From contig NW_006917096.1 in the NCBI RefSeq assembly GCF_000516985.1, positions 3,581,606 to 3,645,605 of the forward strand: DNA of 64,000 nucleotides. Reading direction: 5' to 3'. The translations under genes and the position numbers were made by a program. Source of the stretch: Pestalotiopsis fici W106-1 (Eukaryota; Ascomycota; Sordariomycetes; Amphisphaeriales; Sporocadaceae). A model generated the notes under the pieces. It worked only from the letters and a program-made list of their open reading frames with translations. It did not search any database and was not told the DNA's origin. Below are positions 11,430 to 24,375 of this stretch, piece by piece (within the stretch, counting starts at the first letter, position 1; the number at the start of each line of letters is the position of its first letter).

Positions 11430-12857
11430 ATGGCGCACTCAGCCGCTCCCTTTCTCGTGATCATCGTGGGCGGCAGCCTGGTAGGACTCACTACAGCATT
11501 GGCTCTAGGGAAGGCGGGTATCGACTTTCTAGTTCTCGAGAGACAGGAGATTGCGCCAAATGCGGGAGCGTCCATATCCATCCATCCACATATCCAAAGG
11601 GTCATGGAACAGCTTGGTGTTTGGCCAGAGATCAAGGAAAGGGTTTACCCTCTAGGCCAACGATATCACTATGATGAACATGGATACCTTCTTGATCATT
11701 CGAAGATACTCCTCGAGATATCCAAGATGTGAGTCGAATGCGAAAGTACCGCGGCCTCGGGACGAAATCACCAGTACAGGAGGTAACCACTAATATTTGG
11801 TACAAGGACTCTCGGCCGCTGGACTACATTCATGGAACGTAAATTCGAGCTACAGTGCATCTATAACCAAATCCAGGACAAGACGCGCGTCCGGTCCAAT
11901 TGCAGAGTAGTCTCATACACAGAGTCTCAACATGGTGTGGAGGTGACCACCGATCAAGGCGAGACTCTCGTCGGCGACATGCTGATTGGCGCCGACGGCA
12001 TACACAGCTCCATCCGAAGACTCTTGGCCGACAAGATGGAGGACCGCGATCCCGCTGCCGCCCGAGAGATGCGCGAGGGCTTTGAGAGCACCCACCACTG
12101 CATCTTTGCCACCTCGGCCAATGTCAACTCCAGCCACTTGGGCGAGCCGTTCCTGGCCGCCGGTGAAGTGCACAATGTCTACTACCGCGGGTTCTCGGGC
12201 GTCGCGGCCGCCGGGGCTCCCGGGCTGGTATTCTGGTTCCTCTTTGTGAAGAGCGATGGCGTTACCCGCACGCCCAACACGCCCCAATTCACCGAGGCGG
12301 AGATGGAGGCCACCATTTCCAAGTACGGGCACCACAAGTTAGGATCAAATTACACCTTTCAAGACCTCTGGATGGGACGACAAAAGGCCGCGATGGTGCC
12401 GCTGGAGGAAGGCGTCCTGAGAACAAAATGGCACTCGGGCGGCAGAGTCGTGCTGGTAGGAGACTCTGTGCACAAGGCCACGGTCAACCCCGGCCTTGGC
12501 GGTAACCTTGCCGTTGAAGGCGTTGTGCACCTCCTGAATGAGCTCGTGCCCTGGGTGCACCGATGCGTCGCGGAAGAAGCGAGGACTCCGACCAAAGAAG
12601 AACTGGTGTCAGTGTTTGACGAGTACGAGAAGAGACAGCGGCCACATGCCAACCTGATTGTCAGCAGGTCAGGTTACATTACCAGATATGAGGCCATGGA
12701 GACGTGGTGGCTGAGGGCTCTCCTACGAATCTCTCCATGGATTAGTGATCATATCAAGGCGAATGGCTTTGTTAGTTACATGAAGGAAGGACCTTGGCTG
12801 TCTTTTCTTCCGAACCCAGATGAGTCAGCGGTTCACGATACATCGAGTCACAAATGA
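11430..12857 (+). CDS. PaxM-type FAD-dependent epoxidase/monooxygenase, 449 aa
   Basis: Two exons, 11430-11728 and 11807-12857, joined by a 78-nt GT-AG intron. The start is set by the dinucleotide-binding motif, which must lie near the N-terminus: IIVGGSLVGLTTALALG at about residues 11-27, followed by an acidic-tipped strand (LVLERQ). Later come GADGIHSSIRR (about 160) and the ribityl-binding VGDSVHKATVNPGLGGN (about 318-334). The order and spacing match the PaxM/CtdE-like group of flavoprotein monooxygenases. These epoxidise a prenyl double bond before a PaxB-type cyclase acts. A C-terminal hydrophobic stretch (MKEGPWLSFLPNP) may sit at a membrane. All cofactor motifs are intact, in contrast to the neighbouring broken cyclase. 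The substrate is unknown; no prenyltransferase or polyketide synthase lies in the window. Confidence 0.82.
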
Positions 12858-13472
12858 AAACGCCTTGCAACAGAGAATCAAAATAAACATAAAAATAAAT
12901 GATATAGTACGTAGACTGTAGCACTGCATATGTTCTGTACCGAGTCCTTGATCAAGCATGAGACTTGTATAAACCATATACTTTTACATCTTTTCGAATA
13001 TAGATTTCCTCCACCTGGCAGTGTCAAATTCGCAAATATCGAATTGGAGCACAACAACCAATACTGTAGTGATTGTGTTTGGAAAACCCCTTGGAAGTTG
13101 TCTTGGCTGATACAGGCTCAGGGGAGCCGCCATGCGCCATGTTCTGCCATACGGCGGCAATAGACGGGATCCAGTACTCAGCTGCTCAGCCGCTTGTGGC
13201 AACGTATTGCCGACTGATTGGCGTTGCACACGAGGAATGGAATATTTTGATGAATCGCCAATATGATAAGCACGAAGGCCAAATCCAACCAGGCTGATAC
13301 GACGACCGTACCGTAGAAATTGAAGATAATATTCATCATGATTCTTCTACGTAAAAGGCGATTGGTGCACATAATGGGAAGTAAGGCCCTTCCTGTACAA
13401 CCAACAGCCCTTATGAGGCTGAACCCGGATAGCCACAGGCTCCAGCCACTGGCGCATCACAGGCGCATCGCA
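12858..13472. other. Intergenic, promoter side of HET gene
   Basis: Region between the FAD monooxygenase stop and the chosen HET start. The HET frame stays open upstream to ATGs at 13320 and 13374, so the true start could be earlier. Nothing else is recognised. Confidence 0.45.
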
Positions 13473-15478
13473 ATGACGAGTCCAGAGACTTACCAATACG
13501 AGCGCTTGGAAAAGGCGGACGACATTCGGCTCCTAGACATCCTGCCTGGGACGGACGAAGATCCAATCGCCATCTCGCTGCAGACCGTTTCACTGTCCAC
13601 CAACCCCGACTTTGAAGCGCTATCGTACGTCTGGGGCGACCCCGCGGTGACCGAGCAAGTCGCCTGCCATGGCAGACTCCTCCGGGTTACCACAAACCTG
13701 TTCAACGCTTTCAGACAGCTACGTCTGCCCGACCGGCGGCGCACGCTGTGGGCCGATGCCGTGTGTATCAATCAGACCGACCTGGACGAGAAGTCGCAAC
13801 AGATTCAGATCATGCACAGAATCTACAAGTCGTGCCGGACGTGCGCGATATGGCTCGGACAAGCTGACGAGCATTCTGCCGTGGCGTTGGATATCGTGCA
13901 GCTCATGGGAGAGATGGTGTGCAGACGCCGGGGTATTTCCATGGAGGAGCTGGAGAGTCAGCCGGAAAGAGATCGTCGAGACCCGATGCAGGCGCTTCGA
14001 ATCGGGTTGGATGAGAGTCTTCCGGCCATCAACTCACCCAGGTGGTTTTCGCTTTTTCGTTTCCTACGTCGAGAATGGTTCTCTCGTGTCTGGGTGAGTT
14101 GACTACTACCCTCTTCTGCTCTAAAGCCATGTCTTCTGATGTTTACATATGTGAGCAGGTCGTTCAAGAGATCTACTTCTCGCCCAATGTTCTCTTCTAC
14201 TGCGGTGATAGGACCACCAGGTACGCGCCGCTATTTTATACGACTGAATGGATCTTGCGCAACGGCATGCATGTGAATCATTCCGCTTTCAGGGAGCGCC
14301 ACCGGCAATGGAGCATATCCAAAGATTTCTCCTCGGGTACGCCTGGGCTCAACATTCTGGGCATGCGCCCCGAGTGCTACGGCGGGCAGCCCCCGATGCT
14401 GGCACAGCTACTTTCATCACATCGAAGTTTCAACGCCACAGACCCCCGCGATAAAGTGTACGCCATGATGCATCTACCGCCTTTTCGAAGTGAATACCCC
14501 GAGCTGGTGCCCGATTACCGCCGGTCGGCTGAGGATATCTACACCGACGTGGCCTTTCGGCTGTTAACTGGGCCCAAGCACCCCTTCTTTGTCCTGACCA
14601 CGATCGACATACACAAGGATCCCGACGAAGAGCTCCGCCTTCCTTCGTGGGTGCCGTGTTGGCACCGCGAAAGAAAGAACCCAAACATTGGCATCGTATG
14701 GTACCACCTAATGTCCACTGCCGTGTCCGAAGACGCCAAGGCTGCCTCACGCTTGGCTCTGCTACCGTCTCCAGGGCGAGCGCTGCAGGTACGCGGCTTT
14801 GAGTTCGACGTCGTGCAAGACGTGTGCGAGCAAAAATTCTGGACCTTGAACGGTCCCGATCAGCCACACATTCCGCTGTTCTCGCCGCTAACGCCGTGGG
14901 AGCCATACAGCCCCGAGGCTGGCCGGCCGCCCTACCAATCCGTACAGGGCATTATGGCGGCGTACTGTATGACTCTGACGGCGTCGTGCCGCCAAACCTA
15001 TGGCTTCCACTCTTTCCGCTGCGGAACCAAGGTCTATAGCGACCACGTTAGAGACTTTGTAGCCTGGCTAACGTGGATAAGGACTTTGCAAGAGATGCCG
15101 CAAAAGACGCCGCATCAGAATTTTTATCCTCCTGGGCTTCATGCGCTGCCCCAGCCAACGATGTTTAGCACCTCGGATGCCGAGGTCTCGGAGAGGTCAA
15201 AACGTTACAGCCACATGACCTCCCACTACAACATTGGTCGTAGTTTAGTCCGAACACGTAGGGGCTATCTCGGCACTGCGCCCAACAATGTAAGAAAGGG
15301 GGATGTCGTTTGTGTCTTTATGGGTGCTGCAGTCCCCTTTGTCTTGCGGGCGCGAGATGATACTGATGGCGGCTATATGATGATAGGCGATGCCAATATT
15401 CACGGCATCATGGATGGAGAAATTTTGAGAAATTGGGAGGATGTGAAGACGCAGCTCCGTGACTTGAATATATATTAG
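13473..15478 (+). CDS. Heterokaryon-incompatibility (HET) domain protein, 646 aa
   Basis: Exons 13473-14093 and 14159-15478, with a 65-nt GT-AG intron in phase 0. The N-terminal HET domain (about residues 40-210) shows its three signature blocks: EALSYVWGDP, LWADAVCINQTDLDEKSQQI and, across the splice, FSRVWVVQEIYF. The ICWIxQ-like second block and the aromatic third block are those of fungal HET proteins, which trigger cell death on non-self fusion or act in other defence reactions. The C-terminal 430 residues carry no recognised repeat or NACHT module, so this is the stand-alone HET type. The start is uncertain: ATG 13473 places the HET domain about 40 residues in, as is usual, while ATGs at 13374 and 13320 are in frame. 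There is no partner gene beside it. Confidence 0.85.
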
Positions 15479-15956
15479 TTGCAGCAACTGTGAAGACTGT
15501 GATCAGATTTTGCTGGCCCTTATTTCTCAGCACTATTTGCTTGCACATGATAGTCGCTGAAAACCATAGATCAACAAAGCACACAAGAATGGTCGGTAAT
15601 TCGTCGAAGGGCAAAGGTTGCGAAGAAGATTGATTTAATTGAGATGAACCAGTTCATGTCGATTCCTGCTCTAAACTTGAGTTGTATATAGAATACCCTG
15701 TTCTTCAGCTACAAAAGACACCTAACGCCCTGCCGTAAAACATGTCATTTTCAACTCCAGATAGCTCGACAGTCGCTCGAAGCGTTCTCTGCCGAGATGT
15801 AAAATATGCTCATATCTCGATCAATAAGGTATAAGCCACTGACTCCACCGTATATGAATGGATTCAAACGCCAATAGCGTCTGAGGGGAATATGACCACT
15901 TTCGTTTCAAAAGGGATGAGGCAAACTGATAAACCAGAGGGTCTCCAGTCTTACTT
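15479..15956. other. Convergent intergenic region
   Basis: Lies between the 3' ends of the HET gene and the minus-strand BAR gene. AT-rich; no feature seen. Confidence 0.5.
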
Positions 15957-17492
15957 CTAGTAAGTCAGTTCCCTCTTCTGGGGAATAGGCGGCGGGGGCT
16001 TCTTGGCCCGGCTGGGAGGCGGCGGCGGAGCCTTCTTGATCGACAGCCCGGTGTTGCTTGTTGTCCTGCTCAAGCTGCCGTAGCTGGTGGCGGGGCTTTC
16101 GCTGCGAGCATAGTCGGGACTTCCACTGCTTGTAGCTGTGTCGTAATCATCGGCAAAAACATCCTGTGACGTGTTTGTCGAGATTCGGCTAACAGGCCGC
16201 AGGTTGCCTCTGAGGGAACCGACGTTGATGGGAACGGGAGCAGCAGAAACACTGCTCTTTCGGAGGGCTTCCTGCGAAGGCGGCGGCAGTGGCGGCTCAC
16301 GATAAGCTGGTCTATCGCGCGGTCCCTCGAATGTGCCACCGTGGGTGCTGGAGCGGTTAAAGCCAGGACGAGGTGGTGAGATGGGAGTTGTAGAGCCGCT
16401 GCTGGCCTGGCGTACGGAGCGTGTAGGCAAGCGAACAGGTGCAGGAGCTGGCTCCTCCTCTTCGTAGATATCCTGCCGAGTTGCCCAGCGTTCTGTGCGG
16501 TCGTTGCGCTCACCAAAGGACTGCGCCGTATTGCTTCGAGATCGGGTGGTTCGACGAGACAGGCCAATGTCTGGGTTGCCGCCACGAGTGGACGAGGGCT
16601 GGCCGGTCGATGCAGGCCAGGCGGCACGAACACGTCGAAGCTCTTCAGCACATCGTTCATAATATTCGAGCTCAGCATCCATAAAGTTTGTGAGGTCCTG
16701 GATTGCTTCGGCTTCGGCTTCCTTGATGTCTTGCATGCGGCGATATACGTCTTCGGAAGACTCTTCGTACTTGGCCTTGGCCGATCGGAGTTCATCCTCG
16801 AGTCTAACGTCCTCACGTTTAGACTTGTGCAGCTTTGCGGTGCTCGCATCGTAGGCTAGTCTTCTGCTCTCCAACTTCTTTCGTGCATTCTAATTGTTAC
16901 GGGTTAGATATGGGCATACTTGAAAGACGCTATTGATGGGGCAGCTTACTTGGTATTCCTTCATCATTGCGAGGTTCCGCTCGCAGCCCTCCAACCAGTA
17001 CGAAGAAGCTTGTGCAGCATAAGTTTCTTGTAGTCCGGCAATACGCTCGTTGCCCTGTCCCATGGCGATCAAGCAGTTGCCAAACTCGGAATCCTGTTCG
17101 AAATCTTCGCCGTGGCTGATCATGGTCCTTCCCAGGAAACTAACTGGGAGCGCCTTTTCCTTGTCATCGTAGGCATCGCATCGCTTTGAGAGCGATTTTG
17201 TATAAACGTTCATGGATTTTTGGAGCTTGTCCATTCCTTTAAGTCGCAAAACAGTCAGCATATGCAAGGCACCTAGTACGGGAGGCTGATGCGGGTATAG
17301 GCTATAAGCTGTGGCGCGCACCACAGCCTATAGAATCCTTGGTGTATCGCAGCCAGAGTACTTACCATCGTGTCTCAATGCCATTTCCGTCTCCAACATC
17401 TTGAAATCGTCCGAAACACCCGTCTTAACCTCCTGGCCCATCTTCTCGCCGGCCCATTGGAACGCCCGATCAAACTTCTTGGTGATATGCAT
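15957..17492 (-). CDS. BAR-domain membrane-curvature protein with proline-rich tail, 448 aa
   Basis: Three exons: 17492-17366, 17236-16950 and 16889-15957, with GT-AG introns in phases 1 and 0. The N-terminus (MHITKKFDRAFQWAGEKMG) and residues up to about 245 form the long helical bundle of a BAR domain. This includes an amphipathic first helix and the conserved SxGxxxxxDSxFGNxL-like region (SHGEDFEQDSEFGNCLIAMG). The tail (about 250-448) is disordered and Arg/Ser-rich, ending in poly-Pro runs (PPPPPSR, KKPPPPIPQK) that are likely SH3-binding sites. BAR proteins of this type shape membranes in endocytosis or vesicle traffic and work with actin regulators. The family lacks an SH3 domain here, unlike Rvs167. 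Intron 1 contains an unusually good hairpin. Confidence 0.85.
17302..17333 (-). repeat. Hairpin-forming inverted repeat in BAR gene intron 1
   Basis: Arms CTATAAGCTGTGG (17302-17314) and CCACAGCCTATAG (17321-17333) are complementary except at one position, and flank the 6-nt loop CGCGCA. The hairpin lies inside the first intron of the BAR gene. It could be structural or chance. Confidence 0.6.
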
Positions 17493-20400
17493 GGTGACTG
17501 ATTTGACAAAGAATTCCGGCTTTGCTTAAATCAGTGTGTAGAGCAACGCTTGGCTCAGTTCGTGAGCAAAGTCCAGTCTCGAGAGTGGGAGAGAGGACGA
17601 CGAAGAAACAGTGGTAGAAAAAGGACTGAGCAAGAACTCGTAAAGACAAGAAGAAAAGCTAGCCCTGTCCTGGGGAGAACAATGGGTATTTGATATAATT
17701 GACAGCTTTGCAACTCGGTAGCTGTCTATCTTGTCTGTCGATGTTTCAATGCTATGGTTATCGCTGTGGCTATGCCGAAGCTAGGGGACTAGCCAGGGGT
17801 TTGGGTTTGTACCAGAAACGTTGATCCAGGTCCAGTGGGTTCAGCGTCCCGAAATTAGCGAGTACGTAGAGAAACGCGTGTCGTTTGGGTGTCTAATTGG
17901 CGACAGCGCCAAGGGGAGCAGGACGCTGCGGAGACAGACTAGTGCAAAAGAAGAAGAGCCGGTCTCGTGGTCCCAAGATGTCTCAACGATGGGTATGTAT
18001 GTATACCAGTTGAATCGATTGTAGTGCTGAAGTGGTTGTATACAGTCCGTCTGAAAGTGTTCTTTTCTTTGCGTCCAACCTTGAACGATGTGCGGTACGG
18101 GCGTCAGGGGTTGTGCGCAAGGGAAGATGAGGAGTAATTGAAAAGCAGGGCTGTTTTTGGCGGTACAGTTAGAGAGAGTGCTTTCTGCAGCTGTAAAATG
18201 ACGTTTCCCTTATGATGCTTGTTTTCTTTCTTCCTTTCTTAAGTGAGCCCGCTGTGGGGAATCGCCTTGCCTCAGTTTGAGATACGAGGGTGGGAACAGG
18301 AGAGAGTACGATGATCGAAAATCGTACCTGAATCTGGGTCAGGGGGCGTGCTCTTCTTTTCAATGCAAGATACGGACGGCTAGAAGTGGCGAAATGTAAC
18401 AGTGCCAAATACCTCGCCAACCTGAGGTGATTTTGTTATCAAAAAGAACGGCAACAGACAATGATTTGGTGGGTTCAAGGTTGCATGTAGACAAGCATTA
18501 AAGGTAGACAGAGTAGTAGTGCAATATGTGCGTTGGTCGATCGATGTCGCTAAGAAAGGGTCCCCCCCAAGGTTCATGTTGCCCCTCAATCATCCAGCCA
18601 GTCGCTGGACTGGGGGGAAGGAGCAAGGGCAGGATGGTAACTGGGTAGTACATACGAGCATTAAAGGAACTTATTACCGGATTGGAACAAGACAGTGGCA
18701 ATCAACCGCTGCAAACGTAGAAGAACATTAGCGAAGCAATCACAGCAGCAACTTCAATTACCTATCATTCCCTCATCCTTTGGTTACATACCATGTACTG
18801 CTACTATCAATTGTAGTGGTGTGTGTACGTTATCTCTTGGTCCCTGGCCGTCGTAACGCCGAGGGGTATCAATGGCTGCAATCGCCGGGTCCAGAAGCAG
18901 GGACCTAGACACTGCAGCTGATCCTTGGCACCCCAAACCTGCAAGCCTTATGCACGTGTAGTGTGTCTTGTACAGTAGCTCGAGTAGTGTATGCTGGCCC
19001 CGAGGCGTGGTCGAGGAGGAGAAGAGCGGGGGAGATGCAGTTGATTCGCCTGCCGCAGGTATGGGAAAAGACAATGGCAAAAGTTGGTGGATCTGTGGGT
19101 TTCTGGGCCCCTGGGAAATGGCCTTCAGGTCAGGAAGAGGGGACTAGAGCGCCAGCAACGCGACTGTCCCTGAGCAGGATTATCGTGACAGAGCCAGCAC
19201 AACTTCTGAGGGCCAAGGTGAATGCTGAATGGACACGATGAAATGCCGATGGCCAAGGTGGGTTATCAGTGGAATCGTGCCAAGTCCTTGGACTTCAGGT
19301 GCTTTCTTGTGTTCAGCATGCGCCCATCGATTAGTATGCAGTGAATATCGATTTCTAGATGGCAGAAGAGGTTGGATCAATGGCTGGGAGCTAATGTACA
19401 CAGTAGTTGAATTCTCATCCCAGCAGCGACTATATCTTGGGGGGTTTGCCATACTGGGAATCCATCTCCGTGGCGGAAAGTGGTATACTTCTGTCTACCT
19501 CATCTCAACTACAAACGACACCCGGAAAGCAGCAAGCCAACGAGTTGCTACCAAATTTTAGTGGATGTCATCATCGTCATGAATATTGTATTTTGGAAAA
19601 ACGTCACACGAGGTGCTGCTGTGTTGCGTGCCAAAACGAGATGCACTGCCCCAAGAACCGTGTTTCCAAAAGCGCGCGGTTCCTGAAAATCAATGGACAG
19701 CGAATGTCGACGTTCCAGAATTTCCTTGGACCAAGATCCGGTACCCACGTCCCGGTCAGATCGAGTGGCTGTCGGTGCTGTCGGCGGCCCTCCACATTTT
19801 CCAGTGTCCAGGGGGTAGTTCCTTTGGCAGGGTTTTGGTGGTTGGGTGCAGTGATTTTGGCCGCTATAATACAACCAATCCACCACTGTTCGGAGCCAAT
19901 TGTCCAGCTCTACACAGGTACACCTCGTACCCGTGGCGCAACGAATCGACAACGGCGCCAACCTTCTGCTTATCTTCCCTGCGTGCCATCGGCCTAGCAA
20001 AGGTCTAGAATATTTTGGCAAAAACTCACGAGGTGGTGGGAGCCCCAAAGAAATGTTGAGAAATTATTATTCCCTCAAAATGTCCCTGAAAATCAGCGTT
20101 CATCGCAATTGGTCGATCACGAGAGACGAATGACGGCGCAACTTTCACACGTGCCAACTTTGGGAGGTCAAAGTCTCCAATAACGTTGAGTTGGATCTGC
20201 AAGCCACAGCGCCACGGAATGTCACTTTTTCTCCCTGGACCTGCTGTAGAAGGGATAGATCATTACAGCCGGTTGAGCAGCGTTTTAGCGAGCCGCATAG
20301 GGAATCCCCGCCGCCGCCCCCGTCTATGGACAAGCGGCCCGACATCACATAGGTGAAAGGTACGGCGGGAAAAATGCCCACCAATGAATTCGGTTGCCAG

Positions 20401-22547
20401 TGCCCCGGATCGCAAGAAGGAAGCGGTACCGAGAGGGGAGCAAGCCATGCCAACCAGTCAATTCTGCCGATTCAACGAGTCTGTAGGATATAGGTGAGAT
20501 GGTGTCAGACAGGATCATCTTTGACAGCATACACACAAGTACGTAAATATGTAACTTTGTACCTTATGTACGCCAGACGTGAGGCATTCGCTTGAAGATC
20601 ATGATCAGTCATCTTTTTTAATGTTGGTAAAATTAGGAGTCGCTGTATCTTCAGCGCTTCTTTGCGGCAGTGTTGGTGTTCTGGGCTCACTCTGCGTGCC
20701 AACCGCCTGGGGCCAAAACAACCGCGCGCCCACCAAAACCGTTTCAGCCTCGAATTAGCATCGCCAATCACTCGACGATCATGCATTACATCTCACCGGA
20801 CCGATCAAAGATCAAGCAGTCTGTCTATTGTCTGTGCGGGTTCGACAGTCCACAATAACCCGCCGATCTTCTCTCTTGCCGCTACAGTCCAGACCGGCTC
20901 TTTTATTGTCTGGATTCCGGATGTCTGGATTGACCTTTGTCTCATTGACTTGAGCATCATGATGCGGTGGGTTATACGAGCTCTCCTCTCCGGTTTTTCA
21001 TGGACCTTTGGAACTCGGGCAGCCCTACCGCCTTCCGCGTTGCGTGTAGCACTGCCATTTATTCTGGGCCGCACCAGGTCTTGTCACGCTCAGAGAGTCA
21101 GACACTTTGCTTTTGTCATTCTGAGCAGCGATGATTGCATTTGCACCCACGTATCAGCGAACCTTGAAGGGGAAGCGGTATCGCGGAAGTTTGCGGCCAG
21201 CGGCATCGTGACGTAGACTCAGTGACCAGCCGCAAAAGATCGTCAAAACAAACCATAACAGGCCTCAATACCCAAGTACCGTACCTATGAGCTCGCATAT
21301 GCTCCATGTTGAAACGTGCATTGTCTTTCTTCAGTGAATGCACCAGTGGTGAGAGAAACGAAGCGGCATTTGCGTGGCTATGAACGAAAGGTGTCGTAGG
21401 GTTGGTATGATATACTAGCGCCTTCCACAATCCAGTGCAGCTCGCCCATGATCCTTATAGGCGACACGATCCATGACCGAAAACCCACGACTCAAGTCGT
21501 CCATGTCTATACCAAGGGTATAAAAACAGAAACATATATATCGAATGACCGGCTTTCATATAAGCATAAGTCAGAATAGCTGTGTTGCAGCCGGCCAGAT
21601 AAGAGATGTTTCGATAACGTTCTTGTATAATATTTCCAAATAAATAAGAAATCTTGTTTATTTCTTCTTTTTCTCTTTATATCTTCTTTAAAAAAAAGCT
21701 AACAAGAAATTCGGCAATTTTTCTATTGGCGAGCGACGTGCTAGATCATCCAAACCTATTATGGATTACGATGAGAGATCATTATGAGGACTATCTCAGG
21801 ACGCTCTTTCACTGCTTATCGTAGACCATCACAATGAAGGCTTGATTATATCACACAGCCGTGACATGCTATCAGGAATCAAAAGCTCGACGAGCGATAA
21901 GGCCAAAGTGATCTGAGTTATGCTTGCAAGGAACAAAGTCATCTTTCAAAGTACCCCATCCACCGGTAATCGGCGGTCAAGATGCGAACCTACAACATGG
22001 CTCTTGTGAGCCACGTGAAGCCATCATCTCCGACCATCATCTTTCGCAACACCGAGCAGCTACGGGGTTCAACTACCAAAGCGGACAGTCTAAAAAACTC
22101 CACCAGGAGCTGATTGTGTGTGCCGCTCACCAAAACCCGGGAATCGCCAAGTCTGCCGCGCCGTGCGCCAAGGTGCTAATGCTGGCGGCCAAGACAACAA
22201 ATGCGTTGCTGATATGCGGGTGTTCACGGTGTCGCCAGCCATTTCAGATCTTGGCGAGCATCGGTGCCTTGCTTGCCCCCTCTCGGAGGAACAGAGAAAG
22301 ATACAGACCAACCATGCTGCCCACGATGTCGTCGCGATACACCGCAAAGACGCGTCCCAATGTTCGGCCGGATGCGAAGACATTTCTGATAAGAGAAACG
22401 CCACAAAGCTGTGTATCTACAGGGGAGCTGATATACATATTGCGCATGTTTTTTTGCATTCGCCGAGGGTTTTTCAATTGATGGTCACTCGCTCTCAATC
22501 ACCCTGCAGCCTGTGTATACTGAGGTGTCGTTGGCGATAACAACAAG
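17493..22547. other. Gene-poor 5-kb region
   Basis: Between the divergent BAR and 5'-nucleotidase genes. Several open frames of 100-200 codons exist on both strands (for example near 19.4-20.0 kb), but their translations are Cys/Arg/Pro-rich with no domain, no family motif and no convincing splicing. An AT-rich, LTR-like stretch lies at 21583-21704. Otherwise I see only promoter-type sequence. Confidence 0.5.
21583..21704. repeat. Possible small solo-LTR-like remnant
   Basis: The stretch starts TGTTGCAG and ends AGCTAACA, giving TGTT...AACA termini. It is internally AT-rich with a TATA-like segment and a T-rich/A-rich tail, as in fungal LTRs. No matching target-site duplication was seen (AGCTG before, AGAAA after), so this is weak. 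Confidence 0.2.
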
Positions 22548-24375
22548 ATGCTGAGACTACAAGCATTTGCCATTGCCTCACTGGCTGGCCTGGCAGTTGC
22601 CGAGGACGCGCTGTACAGCAATCGGCTCAGCAAGCGGTTCATTGACAGCGATGGTAACTACAACATCTCCTTTTACCACATCAATGACGTCCACGCCCAT
22701 CTGGACGAGTTTTCCTCGTCTGGAACAGACTGCACCAACCCAGCCAAGGGATGCTACGGCGGTTACGCTCGAGTCAAGACGGTGATCAACGAGACCCGGC
22801 CGAGCCATGAGGATAGCCTCTTTCTCAATGTCGGTGATGAGTTTCAAGGCACGCTCTTTTATACCTTTTACGGAGGTGAAAAGATTGCCGAAACCCTCAA
22901 CCAGATGGGCTTTGACGCCATGACGCTGGGCAACCACGAGTTCGATGCCGGCGACGACGTGCTGGGAGAGTTTCTCCAGAACCTGACGTTCCCCATCATA
23001 TCGGCCAATATCGCCTCCGACAATGAGAAGCTCAACAAGACCATCAAGCCGTACCACATCTTTGAGGAGTACGAATTGGCCGTCATTGGTGTCACCACCG
23101 ACGAGGTCCCCAGCATCAGCTCGCCCGGCGAGGGCACCACCTTTAGCGACCCCATCGAGGCCGTCCAAAACACGATTGACCTGATCAAGAGCACCACCGA
23201 CATTAAGCGCATCGCCGCCATTACGCACATTGGCTACGATATCGACATTAGGCTCGCCCAGGAGACGTCGGGCCTCTTTCTCATCATGGGCGGCCACTCC
23301 CACACCCTGCTGGGCGACATGGACGGCGCCGAGGGCAAATACCCCACCATTGAGACCAACAAGGACGGCGACGAGGTCTTCATCGTCACGGCCTACCGCT
23401 GGGGCGAGTACCTAGGTTATATCGATGTCACCTACGACAGCGAGGGCAAGATTCTGGCATACCACGGAGCGCCCATCCATTTGACCAACACAACCGCGCA
23501 GGACGAGGACCTGCAGACCCAAATTGATGCTTGGAGAGTGCCGTTTGAGGCTTTTGCTTCCGAGGAGGTTGGCGAAACCAATGTGGAACTGGACCAGACA
23601 AAGTGCTATGACGAGGAGTGCGTCCTGGGTGGCTTCATGTCCGAGTAAGTAATGCCTGCACGAATATTATTCGGCTGTGGAGTTCCAGCTGACAGAAGCA
23701 TACAGTGCCATGTACCAGTATCGTCTCGACGGGGGAGGCTCCCCCGACTTTGCCCTTATTAATGGTGGTGGTGTCCGCGCCACCATCGACGTCGGCACGA
23801 TTACCCGCGGCGAAGTCCTCACCTCTTTCCCATTCGGAAATTCCATCGTGGAGGTGACATACGATGGCGAGACGCTGTGGAAGATTCTCGAGGGCCTCGT
23901 CAGCATGGTGAACCAGTTCACGGGAGAAGAGGTTGGCTCCTTGCTCCAGCTTAGCAAGAACATCAAGGTCGAGTACAACCCCGACAACGAGGTAGGCAGC
24001 CGCCTTGTCGCCGTGACTATTGGCGGCGAGCCGCTTGATAGCGAAAAGGACTACAATGTTGTCACCATTGACTTTTTGACTGGTGGTGGCGACAACTTCC
24101 TCGAGGAGGTTGATGGTGCCGTGTTGGATCTGATGGATGAGGTTCTCGTGTCATACATCCAGGCTCAGTCGCCAATCCCCGCAGATTACAGTGTTGCGGA
24201 CAGACTGGTGGTTGTAGATGGGGAGGCTGGTTCGAGTTCGGGAAATGCATCTGCGACAGCTACGGGAACTGCGGCGACGTCGACACCGACTAGCAATGGC
24301 GCCACGAGTCACGGCATTACTGTAATGTCCTTGGTCGCAGGACTTTTCGCTGTCACTGGCTCCATGTTGATCTGA
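22548..24375 (+). CDS. Secreted, probably GPI-anchored 5'-nucleotidase, 588 aa
   Basis: Exons 22548-23644 and 23706-24375, with a 61-nt GT-AG intron (CTGAC branch site). The N-terminus is a signal peptide (about 1-18). The metallophosphoesterase domain shows all its metal ligands in order: INDVHAH (D47, H49), GDEFQGT, LGNHEFD, THIGYD and GGHSHT. After the intron comes the C-terminal 5'-nucleotidase domain with ALINGGGVRATI and SFPFGNSIV, the substrate-binding loop. The protein ends in a Ser/Thr/Ala stretch followed by a hydrophobic tail with no charged end, a GPI-anchor signal. It should hydrolyse nucleoside monophosphates such as AMP at the cell surface. In insect-associated fungi, related enzymes make adenosine that dampens host immunity. 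Whether this applies here is unknown. Confidence 0.93.

Noticed and set aside
19407..20048. Overlapping open frames of 166-196 codons on both strands in the 5-kb gap
   Set aside because: Neither translation shows domains, signal peptide or plausible exons. The Cys/Arg/Pro content looks like non-coding sequence.
22578..23303. Long open frame (241 codons) on the minus strand
   Set aside because: It is antisense to the 5'-nucleotidase coding sequence, which has all its catalytic motifs. The antisense translation is a composition by-product of GC-rich codons.
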